DNA from: Microstegium vimineum
Lineage: Eukaryota; Streptophyta; Magnoliopsida; Poales; Poaceae
Reading direction: 5' to 3'
Assembly: GCA_022036555.1 (NCBI GenBank)
Contig: CM039141.1
Location: forward strand, 2,949,773-3,013,772
DNA length: 64,000 nucleotides
Positions 11,967-23,776 of the stretch are shown here, piece after piece (the first letter of the stretch is position 1; the number at the start of each line of letters is the position of its first letter). The notes below the pieces were generated by a model. It had not been told where the DNA came from. It ran no database searches and saw only the letters and a list, made by a program, of their open reading frames with translations. The translations under genes were made by a program, and so were the position numbers.

Positions 11967-14086
11967 TACTATGCAACTTAATTAGTTGCCATCCACTGAT
12001 CCAAATATTGTGCATAGAATTATTGTGGATTGACCATTAGATGTTTAACGGGCTAGGATGGCAATTTTCTAAAACAATAGTGCTAGAACTAGAATGCCAA
12101 TGCAATGTTTTTTTATAGATGGAATGGTGCTAGAATACCAAAAAGGGCCTGTTTTAACCATTCAAAATATAAATTTGGAGCTATGGGTACGTGGCCGTGC
12201 ATGAGTAAATTTATGGGCTTGTTTCCTTTGACTACATGCAAAACTAATAAACCCCGCTTTAACTAAAGACCACCATCAAAATAAAAGTGTCTAGAAAATA
12301 AAGTGCTGATAGTCTTGTAATTGAAAAAAATCAATGGGCTTAGGTTTGCCTGTCCTATATACATACAACATACACACACTTTATATATACACTACATATA
12401 CACACTATATATACGAGGCAGATGGTGCGCGCAGCACGTGTAGGGGGGAGAAAAGTTGGAAGAGCACCAAAACAACGGCCAAAAGCACGGATGAGCAAGA
12501 AAGAAAAAAAAGGTGAACAACACCAAACAGCGGCCAAAGGTCGTATCCAATTTTTAAGGGCGTCCTGTATTTAGCTAGACGACTAGACTACAATCTAACG
12601 TAGACAGAGAAAAAAAAGAGAGTCACGATGAACAAATATTAAATCTATTTCGTGTACTCCAAGAATTCAAGAGAGAAACAGATAAAACAAAGAAAAATAA
12701 CAATGTACAAAATATTATTTGTTTTTATCTATCACCTCCACATGAGTTACCTAGATAGCTAGTGCCATTACGGATGCCATAATAACAAACAACATCGAGG
12801 ATTAACGAGCAACTAAGTTATGTACTCTGATCGTTATTAGTCTGTTGGAGAATCTCTAGTATAGATGAAGTTTATTCTTAGCGAAGATATGAGTTACAAA
12901 TTTTGTTATTACAATATCAATGTGGTTAATACCTACCTCAAAAGGTCAGCAAACATATGAGTAAGGACGTGTTTGGATACTAACATTAAGCTGTTAAATC
13001 TACCACAAAGGTTCTATATACCGAGCTAAAAACCTAACCAATAGCTTAAAATTAAAATGAACTATTTAGCTAATGTTTGAAAAGTTTTTAACGTGCAATG
13101 TTTACGCAAATACTAGAACTAACTATTAGCTGGAGCACCTAAACGTGGCTCAGCTGAGCTAATAACAGCACCAACTAGTGTAAAAAAGCTATTACTCTTA
13201 GCTGGTTTACTCCCGTTAGCATGTTCCAAAAAAGACCTAAATCTAGAGTTTAACAAAGCACGTTTCCAGCGATCGTAGCGGATTTGGAGAGGTCACACAC
13301 AGAGAACCCGAACAACAACCTACTGCTCCTACCTCGCTTTGGAATTTTGGTGAGCCGTGGCTGCTGCCACGCGCGCGTGTCTATCCTGCGATCGATCTCG
13401 CGCGCAGCTTGCGCCGAAACAAAAACACACAAGCCCCCGGCGCGGTGGCGACACGCACGCACGCGGGCGGCTTACCGCTTCCTCCTCCCCCCTCTCCCTC
13501 CCCGCGGGCCACGCCACGGCAGCGCACCCGGATTGCGGCGCTGCGCTCGCGAATCCGCGAGCAATCGCTACAGCGAACAGCCACCGCAACACGGCCCATC
13601 ACCACCACCACCCCGTCGTCCCAGACCCCGCCAGGTCGTGAGGGGATAGGCAGATAGGCACAGGTAGACAGGACAAGCATCAGAATTACCCGGACCAGGA
13701 GAGAGGTGAGGCAGAGAGAACAGAGAAGAGACGACGGGAGGAGGAAACCCTTTTCTTCGCCCTCGCCGCCGCCTTCTTCCTCTTCTCCTTTCCCGGTCGC
13801 GTCTTCTTGGGGCTCTCTCGTCTCGTGCCCGTGCCCTCTTGAATCCGCCGCCGCCGAGTTGTTGCGTCCGAGCGTGGCAATCCACATCTGTCTCTTTCTC
13901 TTTTTTTTTCAATCTCTCAAGTCTCAACCCTGTTCTGGTCTGAACCCGTGTATGTAACCGAAGAAGAACCCAATCAATCGAATCGAATTGGAAAAGAACG
14001 TAAATTTATTAATCTGCTACTACTAGAGGAGGGACAAGTGTCCGGGCGGTCTTGACAAGGCGGGCGGGCCGGCCGATTGATCGGCG
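11967..14086. other. Spacer, then promoter and 5' leader of the MED26-like gene
   Basis: The left part is AT-rich with no gene. A degenerate MITE-like block starting near GGACGTGTTTGGATACTAAC lies at about 12965-13235. From about 13250 the DNA becomes GC-rich, with CCGCC and CTCC pyrimidine runs up to the ATG at 14087, consistent with a promoter-proximal region and leader of a monocot housekeeping gene. The transcription start is not resolved. Confidence 0.5.
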
Positions 14087-16358
14087 ATGGCGCCGCCGTC
14101 GAGGGACTACTGGCTAGGCTTCTTCCGCGGGGCGGGGGACAACATCTTCGACGCCATCGACGCGGCCATCACCGTCGCCGCGTCCGACCACCCGGCCGCC
14201 CTCCGGGAGCGCCGCGACGGCATCGCCGAGCGCCTCTTCACCGCGCTCCTGGTGACCGGCGCCGGCGCCGCGGCCACGGTGGGTGCCGCAGCGGCGGCGG
14301 GCCAGGGAGGAACCGCGGGGGGAACCCCCGTGGCCGGGGCGCCCACGCCGGCACAGCTCCACCCCGAGGGCGCCGCCAGCGTGCCCAGCCTCTGCAGCTC
14401 TGACCGCGCCGAGGCCATCACCGACGACGGCGCGCCGCGCTGCGACGATCCTGTCCTCGCTGAGACCGAGCGCATCAAGGCCGTCCTCCTCAACGACCAA
14501 GAAAAGGTCCGTCGTCTTCCTCTCTGCACCTTTCTGCCGCCGCCGTTTGTATCGCCGCCGGTTCCATACTATACTGGAACCTCGCACTGAATCTTGTCTG
14601 CTCTCACGTTGTTGCAGTCGGAGTCCGAGTTGCTGGAGCTACTCCGGCGGCTACAGGAGCTGGACCTCGCGTTTGACACCTTGGATGTGAGCCACCGCCG
14701 CCACCATAATCCGTTGATGATGGATCAATTCCTCCAACCTTATTGATTCGTTAGTGTCTCTAACAAGCGTTCATGTTGATAGGTCACTGCGATTGGCAAA
14801 GCAGTGGCCAACTTCCGGAAGCACAGCTCCAAGCAGATTCGGAATCTCGTGAGATCGCTCATCGAGTACGTTTCCATGTGTATCATTCACAAAGCCTCCT
14901 TTTGGGGCTGGGGCTGGGGCTGTTATCTTGCTGGTTCTCTATCTTGACATGTTTGGTGTGAATCTCAGAGACTGGAAACGTACAGTTGACGTGTGGATTG
15001 CTCGCCGCAGAGAGGCTGTTGTAGGTAGGTAACAAGCAGAAATTAGCTCACCATTAGTAGTGCTAAACTCGACGAGTTGATCAACGGTTCCGCCAACGAT
15101 CCGCAGATCAAACACCACAGTCCATGGGTCCTTCCAGCTTGGAGCAGGGGGGTCGAGGGGCGGCTTCCACCCACATCGATGAAGGTGACCTCTTTGCAAC
15201 GCCAAGCACTACAATTCGGCTGTCCGAGGTATGTGATTTACAATAAAATCAATCGAAAACATGCATGGTCGATGGTGTGATCTGACACTGCTCCATCTCG
15301 TCATTCCTCAGGAAAACCAAGGTTCCAAGTTCTCTAGTGGAATGGATGGTGATGGAGGTGGGTGATCAGATGCTCATCAATCCCCTTCCCCTCCTTCTGA
15401 TCATATTCTTGGTTAGGAATTTGTATTTACTATATATATCTTGGTGGTTCTGTGAATTCAATTCAGGCGTCATGAACAATGCCAGTAGGGATTTTAGCCA
15501 GCGGTATCCAATGAACCAAGAAACAGTTAGAAGGACTCCACCAATGGGCCAGCTGTATGATCCGGAGCCATTCTGGACTAGGCAAGAACAATCTGCGCAG
15601 AGGCAGTCTCGACCGCAGGAACTGAGCAACGGGCAGACAAAAGAGCAGTTTGTCGCGGAGATGCTAGCTAGACCCTCGAATGTGGAATCAGGCCCCGGGA
15701 GACCGCAGGCGAGGCCTAGGCAGCATCAGGACGCCTCACCAGCTCAAGGCAGGTCGCAGTCGGTTGTGTCTGAGGTGAGCATTTCCTGTTGTCGATGAAT
15801 TGTACGTACCGATCTGATTGCCGCAAAGTTTGGTCTGAATTCCGCTTGATCTATCTATAGAAACCGGCGGCTCAACTTGACGCGAACTCTGTGAGGGCAA
15901 AGCTAGAACTCGCAAAGAACGCGAAGCTAGAGGCGACGAAGAGAAAGCTTCAGGAAGGCTACCAAGAATTTGATAACGGTATGCATGCTACTATGGCTAT
16001 AGATACCATCTCATTGTTATTGTTATTAATCACGGTTCCCATTCTGCCATGCCTATAGTATAGTTTGATTCGGACACCTTTCATGTGCTGGTTGCTATAT
16101 CATGCTAGCTACTGGTGAAGCGATTATGTGATTTATTAAGAGTTTTATTAATCACGACGACTTGCCTACTTTGCGCCACTTACTGCAGCAAAGAAGCAGA
16201 GAAACATACAAATGGTGGATCCGCAAAACCTGCCCAAGCAAGGGAACAACAACCGGAATTTCCAGCCTAGTGGAAAGCCAAGGAATAATAACAGCAACAG
16301 GAATTTGGTCAAGATGAGGCAGAGGCACCCCAGTTCCTTTGAGCACCAGGGATCATAG
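14087..16358 (+). CDS. Mediator subunit 26-like protein with TFIIS N-terminal domain
   Basis: It probably acts in the nucleus as a Mediator subunit contacting the RNA polymerase II elongation machinery. Exons are 14087-14506, 14618-14686, 14783-14865, 14969-15024, 15077-15228, 15312-15357, 15467-15774, 15861-15978 and 16189-16358. Phases join throughout to give about 473 residues. Residues about 125-205 hold the helical TFIIS N-terminal (LW) domain, with LLRRLQELDLAFDTLD, IGKAVANFRKHSSKQIR and the DWKRTVDVWI signature. An Ala/Gly-rich linker precedes it. The middle is Gln/Pro-rich and probably disordered. The C-terminus has the conserved KLEATKRKLQEGYQEFDN helix and a basic Asn-rich tail. The start is the first ATG of the GC-rich exon. 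The weakest splice call is the 3' site before 15077. A divergent TFIIS-N protein outside Mediator remains possible. Confidence 0.87.
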
Positions 16359-16763
16359 ATTGTAAACTTCAAAATCCCTTTGAAAACTTGATTCTTGTCT
16401 CTTTTTTTCTTCTTCTTCTTTTTATCGGCTACTACTAAAATTTTTAGTCCTGGCCAGTACATAAACAGCAATAAGGAGTAAGGCTTTGTTTCGGAATTGC
16501 TCTGAGTGAGGTGCATGCTTGTCCTCTGACCTTTGGTCACAATGGCTGGTCCTCCTAGTGTTTGTTAATCAAAATTGTAAAGATACTACAGTGCTGAGTC
16601 CAATACCAATTGTGATCTTGAGCTTCTTTCGAAAGAAATGCGTGGTTTTGCCTCGGTCGGGACGCTTTCTATTTCTACTACAACTACGCTGTCATCGGAA
16701 TGAGGATGTTCTCTGCCTGCCCTGCTTTTCAGACTCACTCTCGCCCAGTGCCTTTTGGAGAGA

Positions 16764-16790
16764 GGGGGGGGGGGGGGGGGGGGGGGGGGG
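16764..16790. repeat. 27-base poly-G tract
   Basis: Twenty-seven consecutive G residues follow GAGA, about 400 bp downstream of the MED26-like stop codon. It may form a G-quadruplex. The exact length is unreliable in any assembly. Confidence 0.9.
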
Positions 16791-18301
16791 CTCGGTCTTT
16801 TCGCTGAATTCAGCGTAGCTTGTCTCCTGCAGAGGCTGAATTACGATGGCGAGACGTGGAAATATCATCATGGCCTGCAACTGCAACTGCACCTGATGAT
16901 TTGTTCGCGCCGCCTAGATTCACCCGCAGGCCGCCTTGCTTGGAAACATTTGTATCGACCAACTAGTCGTACTTTCCAAACATGGGTTCTAGTTTGGAAT
17001 TTCTGAAGGAGTATCAGCCTTAATTTTTAAGCATACAGCGTCTTTCTCTCGTAACAAATTGGATGTAGCCATAGTTATAACCATGTCGTGTCCAACAGAG
17101 CCATAGCTCCTAGTTTAAATTTCTTTTTCGTGTGACGGTTTTGGTCAATTTTCGGAGGGTGAAGTCGAGTTCATTAAAGTTTGGTCAAAATTTGGACCAA
17201 GTAAGAATTCGTAGTTTTGGTCAGAGCTTGTGTGTGGTCTGTGGCATGCAGCTTCCATAGCAGGCAGCAAGCAGGCTTTTGTGTCGTCGTCGTGTGAACA
17301 CCATGAACTGGAGCGGTTGGTTTGACAAGCCCGAAGCGGATCATTCATTGGCCGTCATCATTCATGCCTCGGCTTGGCGCTCGCGTTTTTCTTTTCTTCT
17401 CCCGCGCACGTACCTCTACCGAGACACTACCTGTCACTGCCAAGTGGGGTTCAGAGACGTCCTTGGCTACCTGTCCCCACCGGTCAGCGTGTCCGCGCCG
17501 CGCGCTGCTGTGATGCGGCCCGGTGGTTCCCCGCCGAGGCACGTTTAAATATGGAGGGAATGGAAAACATTGGCTTCAAAGCTCGAAGCGCTTGTGGCGT
17601 GGGTGGGGAGGGAGGCGTTGAAAGTTGGCACCCAGCGGGATGCTCTGTGGCAAAGCTTGTGGCTGAAACTTGAAACTTGAAACCAAGCCAGCATTTTTAT
17701 TTATTTAGTATAGTAGTAATATACTAAGTGCAGTACTAATTGCGATTTTTGCTGGATCTACTTCGCCCTATATATTTTTTTGAACCAAATTAGTTGGCTG
17801 GCGTTGGATTTGAATACAGAAGGAAAACAGCATCAAGAGGACAGGGAACACGTCTCGTGCAGCTGTGTATGGTATCAACAAGTTAAAAATAAGCGTGGAA
17901 TAGAATTTGTACGATATTTTATGTTCCAGGAGGATACTATTTCACGCGCTTTTTGCACCGAGGAGAATAAATCAAAGCTTTTGCCGCCGTCCAGAGTTGG
18001 TCCTCGTCAAATCCCCAGCTACTTTTTTGTAATGCTCATCATCCGTACATTCTCTCTCTCTCTCTGCCCTTTCTCAAGTCGCCGACGCAAATCGACTTGC
18101 ACACGGCTACAACAATTCGGACACATTTTCGCCGCTTGAAGAAGATTTTCGTTGCCCTTTGATGATGATTAACAGTTTAACACGAAAGATACGCAACCAA
18201 CCACACCCTGCTACGGAGTACTACTACTTTATTCCTGACCTTTTCAAAGAATTAAAATGGAAGCAAACTCGAAATCCTGCATTCGAATAATTTACATGCA
18301 A

Positions 18302-18322
18302 GGGGGGGGGGGGGGGGGGGGG
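18302..18322. repeat. 21-base poly-G tract
   Basis: Twenty-one consecutive G residues lie in an otherwise AT-rich spacer. The same cautions on length apply as for the tract at 16764. Confidence 0.9.
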
Positions 18323-19221
18323 TTTGCGGTGGCATGCTAGCTAGATAACGCCAATTTTGTTTGTTCCATTTGATTTTTAACGAATAAAAAAGATAGCGGT
18401 GGTCCGGAGCTCTTCTGATTCTGGAAATAGTATATGCAGCAAAGCAGGGGTCTGTCTGAAGCAAATTCTCTCCGTCAGCAAACCACCACACAGCAGCTGC
18501 CGTTTCATGTCAACGTCAGGCACCGATAGATACGAACGAGTGGAGTAGAAGGACAGGGGCGTTTGGATCACGACGACTAAAAAAGAATTGTCCACCTCAT
18601 CAAATTAGTACACTAAATCATGTATTGATTAGAGCCCGCCTTTAATTAGTACAATTTTTTTTTTCATTTGACATTCAAAAATCTAGGCCTAATTTTTAAG
18701 ATGCATAACTTTTGTTATGCACATACTGTATGTATATGTATTATGTCTATCTTCTGCATAGTAAAAGACAAATCATGTAGAAGCTTTTTTTTTAATGAAA
18801 AAAAGGGTTTGTTCTGTAGCAAAAGCGCAGGAAATGAGGAAAAACACCCGCATTGCAAATGGGCCGTTAGTTCTGGGATTCAAACGAAGGAATTGCAAAA
18901 CGAGAGCAGATACAGTAAAATCGTCGGAGGAGATTTGGAATTGAGACGTAGGCACAGCAGCATGGATGTCGGCGAAGAAGCGCAAAGGCCCGGGGGGCTG
19001 GCGCGAGCGCGACAAAACACACCACACCTACTCATGCGCGGTCGCGTGGGCTGCCGGCTGCCGCCCTGTCACCTGCCTTGCCGCAATCGCGCGGTCTGCC
19101 CGCCGCCCGGCACGCGGGAAGAGCTGCTCCGATTCAAAGCTGCGCGGTGGCTCCGTGGATGGGATCGTCGGGGGCACCTGACATCGCTTGTCAGTGCTCG
19201 TGGTCGCCCTGCGTGCTTCGG

Positions 19222-19500
19222 CTGTGTTTAGTACCTCAACTTTCAAAAAAAACATACCATCCTCTTTACATCGAATTCCTATTTCCTATCACATCGAAAT
19301 ACCGATATAAATATGGAGTATTAAATTTAGATTAAATAAAAAATTAATTGCACAGTTTTATTGTACTTTGTGAGATAAACATTTTAAATCTAATTAATCA
19401 ATGTTTAGATAATTATTATTAAATAAAAACAAAATTGTTATAGTGTGACGTGACAACTGCTAAAAGATTTTTACTTTTCCATTTTGTTGTAGTACTGGTA
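19222..19500. mobile_element. Degenerate copy of the GTTTAGTTCC MITE family
   Basis: The left end GTGTTTAGTACCTCAAC, an internal CACATCGAA and TGGAGTATTAAATTTAGA block, and a TTAATTGCACAGTTTTATTG block match the family interior. A clean right terminal repeat is missing. Confidence 0.5.
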
Positions 19501-19970
19501 CGTTTACGTGTCCAGTCCAGGGACCCAATTGGGGTCAAGATCCCAATTTGTTTTGGCACGCCACGGCGGGTCTCTACGTGCAGTTCAGAGTTGAATTAAG
19601 GCAGCGACAAACACGTGGCACCCGGCAGCGTCCAGCACGTTTTAGCTGCAGTCGCCCACGTGACAGGTTTAGGCTAGAGGGGTTTGCATTGCATGTTGTC
19701 CATGTCAGGCGGCGACAGCCAGCCATCAGTGGGCGTGGAACACGTGTCCATGGTGCACGTTTCCTACCGGACCCCCGGTGTCCACTACTCCTGCTCCACG
19801 GAGTATTGCTCTGCGGCTCTACTAGCAGTAGTACTGGCCATCTCAACTGTAGCTGCGGCTGTTGTGAAAAAAAGAAAACTGTACCTGGGGCTCGATTTGG
19901 AGCACCTGGCCGAACTTTGGCATGTGTAGTGTAGCACCAGTAGTAGTGTATAACGGAGTACTCCCTCCGT

Positions 19971-20194
19971 CCCATAGAAAATAATGTTTTTGACTTTTTG
20001 ACACCGTATTTGATTATTCGTTTTATTTAAAATATTTTTATAAACTATAAAATAAATAAATTATTATTAAAATATCTCTATGATAAAACAAGTTAAAAAA
20101 ATAAATAATATTTATACAAAATTTTTGAATAAGACAAATGTTTAAAGAAGATGGCACGGATTCTAAAGTGACATTTTTGATGGGAAGGAGGGAG
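19971..20194. mobile_element. Stowaway MITE
   Basis: The left end CTCCCTCCGTCCCA and right end TGGGAAGGAGGGAG are the classical Stowaway inverted repeats, flanked on both sides by the TA target duplication. The interior is AT-rich and non-coding. Confidence 0.88.
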
Positions 20195-22023
20195 TACGTG
20201 TGCTGCTGAACAATGCGTCCGTGGCTTTGAGGAAAGAAGAAAGGATCCGATGAATTATCGGCGCTGCAAATCAATTTAGGTCTGTTTGGTTTCCTTCTCC
20301 TATATTTTTGTGAATTAAAATGTTTTAGTCAACATTTTAGTACCTCTTAAGTGACTAATAAAATTAAAGTATTTTAGTTATTTTTTAGTCAGTTTGTTTG
20401 GTACTTTAGTCTCTAAAGTGGCTAAAGTTTAGTCTAATAAAGTTTAGGAGGTGGGAACTATACAGCGCCTAATACGAGGTTCCGTTTGGATGTTTGGGAT
20501 TGAATTTATTTTCATAATTATAATTTATATACATATTGATTAAGTTAATATAATCATATAAGGATTATATTTATATATAATTATTCACTATATAAGAAAT
20601 GTGTTTATTTGTTATATTTTTACCGTAGAAGAGTGAGTTTAAAAAACGCGTCATAAGTTGTAAAGTAGAAATAAGAAATGGTAATATATACAATCTATTT
20701 CTCTCCCGCTCCATGAATTTATGATAGATTTATATGTAAACTTTAAAAATAGTGAAATGTCAAATTTCAAGACAAATAACTTAACTATTGGAATAGATTT
20801 TTCAATTCTTTTGAATAAAAAGATCTTGACAGATATTTAGGATGCGAATTGATTTAATTAGGAACAAAGGGAGCTTCAAGTGTCAAGATCTCGGATTTAA
20901 GATTTAGGGTTATTAAGATATAACGGTCCCCTCGTCCTCTAACCCGTAATGTCCCGGGGAGCAGGTGAGGACCGGTTTAGTTTCCATTAAAAAAATTTAC
21001 ACCCTAAATATTTGAACATATGTATAAAGCATTAAATATAGTTAAAAAATAACTAATTACACAATATTAATATAAAGATATCTATTTAATAATATATTTT
21101 GTAATTAATCTAATAATATTTATTTGGTACCATAAATGTTAGTATTTTTCATAAGAAATAAAAATTTTATAAGAAATAGAGGGATTAGTTGAAAAGCTCC
21201 GAACCCTAAACTCATTATCTAGGTTGCTTGTAAGGCGAGCTCCTGGTGTCTTCTTCTACCTCAATGCATTGCAATGACAGCCGAGAGCGAGCTCACAAGT
21301 ATTCCAGCCAAGCCAACCGCCGGCATTATTTGATGTGGACGGATCGGATGCGCGCGGAGCATGTGACTGTGAGTGGCACTCACCGGCAAAGGGCCCAGCG
21401 TAATCGCAGCACGGGCGGATGGTCCATATCTATGTGGATACCCCGGTTTGTAGTCGCGGGCTAGGCGGAACGGATTAGAGCTGCTCTCACGGGCCGCCGG
21501 TCCAGGAAACTGCTGAGGCCGACAGGCCACTCCACCGCCTGTTAGGCCTCCATGCGTCCCATCCTAGCCCAAACGTTTAATAATTTTGCTATATAAGTAG
21601 TCCATTTATGAAATTTGGCCCATGGCATTTGGTCGAGCACTTTGTAGGTACTCCCTCTATTAATACCTGTCATTTGCGTTTCTAAAAAAAGCAACTTTGA
21701 TTAAATTTATATTAAAAAAATAAAATTATTCATAATATATAATTCATATTATTGGAAGGATTTTTTAATTTATTTTTTTAATAAATTAATTAAACTGGTA
21801 CCATCTTTTTATTTTTTGCGAAGAATTAAACTGGTAGCATCTAAGATATTTTGAAACAGCACGTACGAATAAACACCATTGCAGTAGCATTCAAATATGT
21901 GAGGCACTCGCGCAGTGTTTTGGTTTTGAATTCCTCCTGCTGCGCCCAAAACCCTTCCAGAACCAGAAACCGCCTGCCCAAAGCCCCCTGCAGGGCACGC
22001 CAAGCGGAAGAGCGGCATCGGCC
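20195..22023. other. AT-rich spacer with MITE relics, no supported gene
   Basis: Relics include a GGTCTGTTTGGTTTCC end at about 20279 followed by TTTAGT-rich DNA, a CCGGTTTAGTTTCC end at about 20977, and a CTCCCTCT Stowaway-like end at about 21652. None has a matched second end that I can place. The last 150 bp before 22024 are probably the promoter and leader of the small gene. Confidence 0.45.
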
Positions 22024-22464
22024 ATGGAGAAGGAGACGAAGCCGGCGCCCGACGCCGCGCTCCGCTGCGCCAGGGCCTCGCTCCTCCTCGCCTCCCTCCG
22101 GCGTCCCCGCGCGCCGACAACGACGCAGGATCGCCGCCGGACTTCCTCCTCCTCGGCTGCCGCAGCGGTAACTCCCTCCTCTCAAGTCTCACCCCTCGTC
22201 CTCCCTTGCTCGCTCTGGCCTCGTTTTGGCCCTCCCCCGCACGTCCGTTCTCCTTCCATCGCGTCACAATGACGGTGCGCGAGCTTCGCAATGCAGGAGG
22301 AGCTCGCGCGGATCCGGTCCGAGAGGCTCCTCCGCCGCGCCGAGATCGCGGCGGCGCGGCGCGAGGCCGCGGCCCACGCGCGGGTCGCCGGCTCCGAGCT
22401 GCTCCTCGTCCTCGCCGTGGCGCCCGCCGTCCTGCTGCTGCTCCTCCTCCTCGGGCTCCTCTAA
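22024..22464 (+). CDS. Small putative tail-anchored protein, 103 aa, unknown function
   Basis: Two exons, 22024-22167 and 22297-22464, join in phase 0 across an intron with a GTAACT donor and a TGCAG acceptor. The product has a basic Arg/Ala-rich N-terminus, a Ser/Ala-rich linker, a helix EELARIRSERLLRRAEIA continuing through Arg/Ala-rich heptads at about residues 49-80, and a terminal hydrophobic run of about 20 residues rich in Leu and Val at residues 83-103. That layout fits a C-tail-anchored membrane protein with a short coiled coil facing the cytosol. I do not recognise a family. GC-rich DNA can keep frames open by chance, but the clean intron and one-piece architecture favour a real gene. 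Confidence 0.6.
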
Positions 22465-23776
22465 GCCAGAGCGCCGGCGGGGGCTGGAGTGAGTCTGAAG
22501 CATCCTCTCCGCTCCGTGCTCCGTGTCAGTTGCTTCCGGTGCCTGCGATCATGGCGTTCGACCGAGTTCAGTTTTGGAGTGCACTGGCTAGGTGTTCGAT
22601 CAAATGCCTGTTTGAGCTTGGTTGCGAGTAGATAAACGACACATTTCACCTTCCTTCTTCGTTGCACATTGCCCTGTCGACAAATTAATGAAACCAACTG
22701 GTGTGAATATAATGTGGCTTGGGTTCCTGCGTGCTTGGCATTCGACGAAATGCCTGTTCATGTTTGGTGATTTCATTTCAATTTGATTCCGGTGCTTGTT
22801 GCCAACAGAAAGTTGTGCGTTCTGGCATCTGGCAGATGTTGCATGTTTCGTCGATGCACGTTGGTGTGGTGTGGTGCCTTCAGAATGGGATGTTGCAGCC
22901 AAATATATTCCCCATGATGAATTCCTCTGAAGCAGATTTTGCCTGCCCCCTTGTAGGATCATGCATGTATGTATTGCTCTGGAGCTGATGACACTTTCTA
23001 GTGCAGGTAGCATCATAGTAATGTTTCTACTCAATTGATTGCTGGAGAGCAGACAGGAGTCGCAACGCAAAAATTGCTCCTCACTCTCTACTCCTGTGTG
23101 TTCAAGAACATCTGATTGCTCGCTTGATCACCCTCTCTTGCCATGTGAATTGGGTAAACAATCTGAGGATGGAGTACAAGTGTACAACTTGGGTGCTTGG
23201 TTTGTTTAATTACTCGCTATGGTTCCAATCAGAGCATTTTTTTTACATGTAATCCGATTTTTGGATGTTTCCCAAAGCCCAGCAGATCAGCAGTACACTA
23301 CTGACTGTACAGTTGGATGAAGTCATGAACTCGTGAAACAGCAAAGCTACAAACGTAATTCATTTAGCACAAACACTATACTCAAGTTTTGACCGTGTTC
23401 AGTAATCACAGGCAGTACGCAGTTCATCATCACAGCTCATGACTCCAAAACCATACCTCCATCCATTTAGCACTGATCTAGTGCTAATGAATGTTTAGCA
23501 TCAGACAATACATGCACGCATGCCTGGATTTCGTTCTCTTCCAGCCCTACGATGCCTACACTGAACTGCCTACGCTGATGAACAAACTGAAATATTGAAG
23601 GAGCTCTTCTAACATCAGATGCTCCCCCAGTCCCCCCGGCTAGGCAGAGCACTTCAAAAAGCCTCCTCATGGTGCCCTTGCCCCTAGCTACAACTTCCAC
23701 CCCAGAAAGAACGCTGCTGCTACTGCCACTAGCCTACTACTAGTCTACCACCACCAGCAGCAGCCAAAGCCTTTCC
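22465..23776. other. 3' flanks between two convergent genes
   Basis: The left part is probably the 3' UTR of the small gene and the right part the 3' UTR of the minus-strand helicase. No coding sequence is supported. Short open frames here have no family resemblance. Confidence 0.45.

Larger units (their letters stand above)
16359..19221. other. 3' flank of the MED26-like gene and spacer, no supported gene
   Basis: Beyond the MED26-like stop the DNA is of mixed composition with two long G homopolymers (listed separately). Open frames near 17279-17670 and 18668-19231 have no recognisable domain. I find nothing else to support. Confidence 0.5.
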
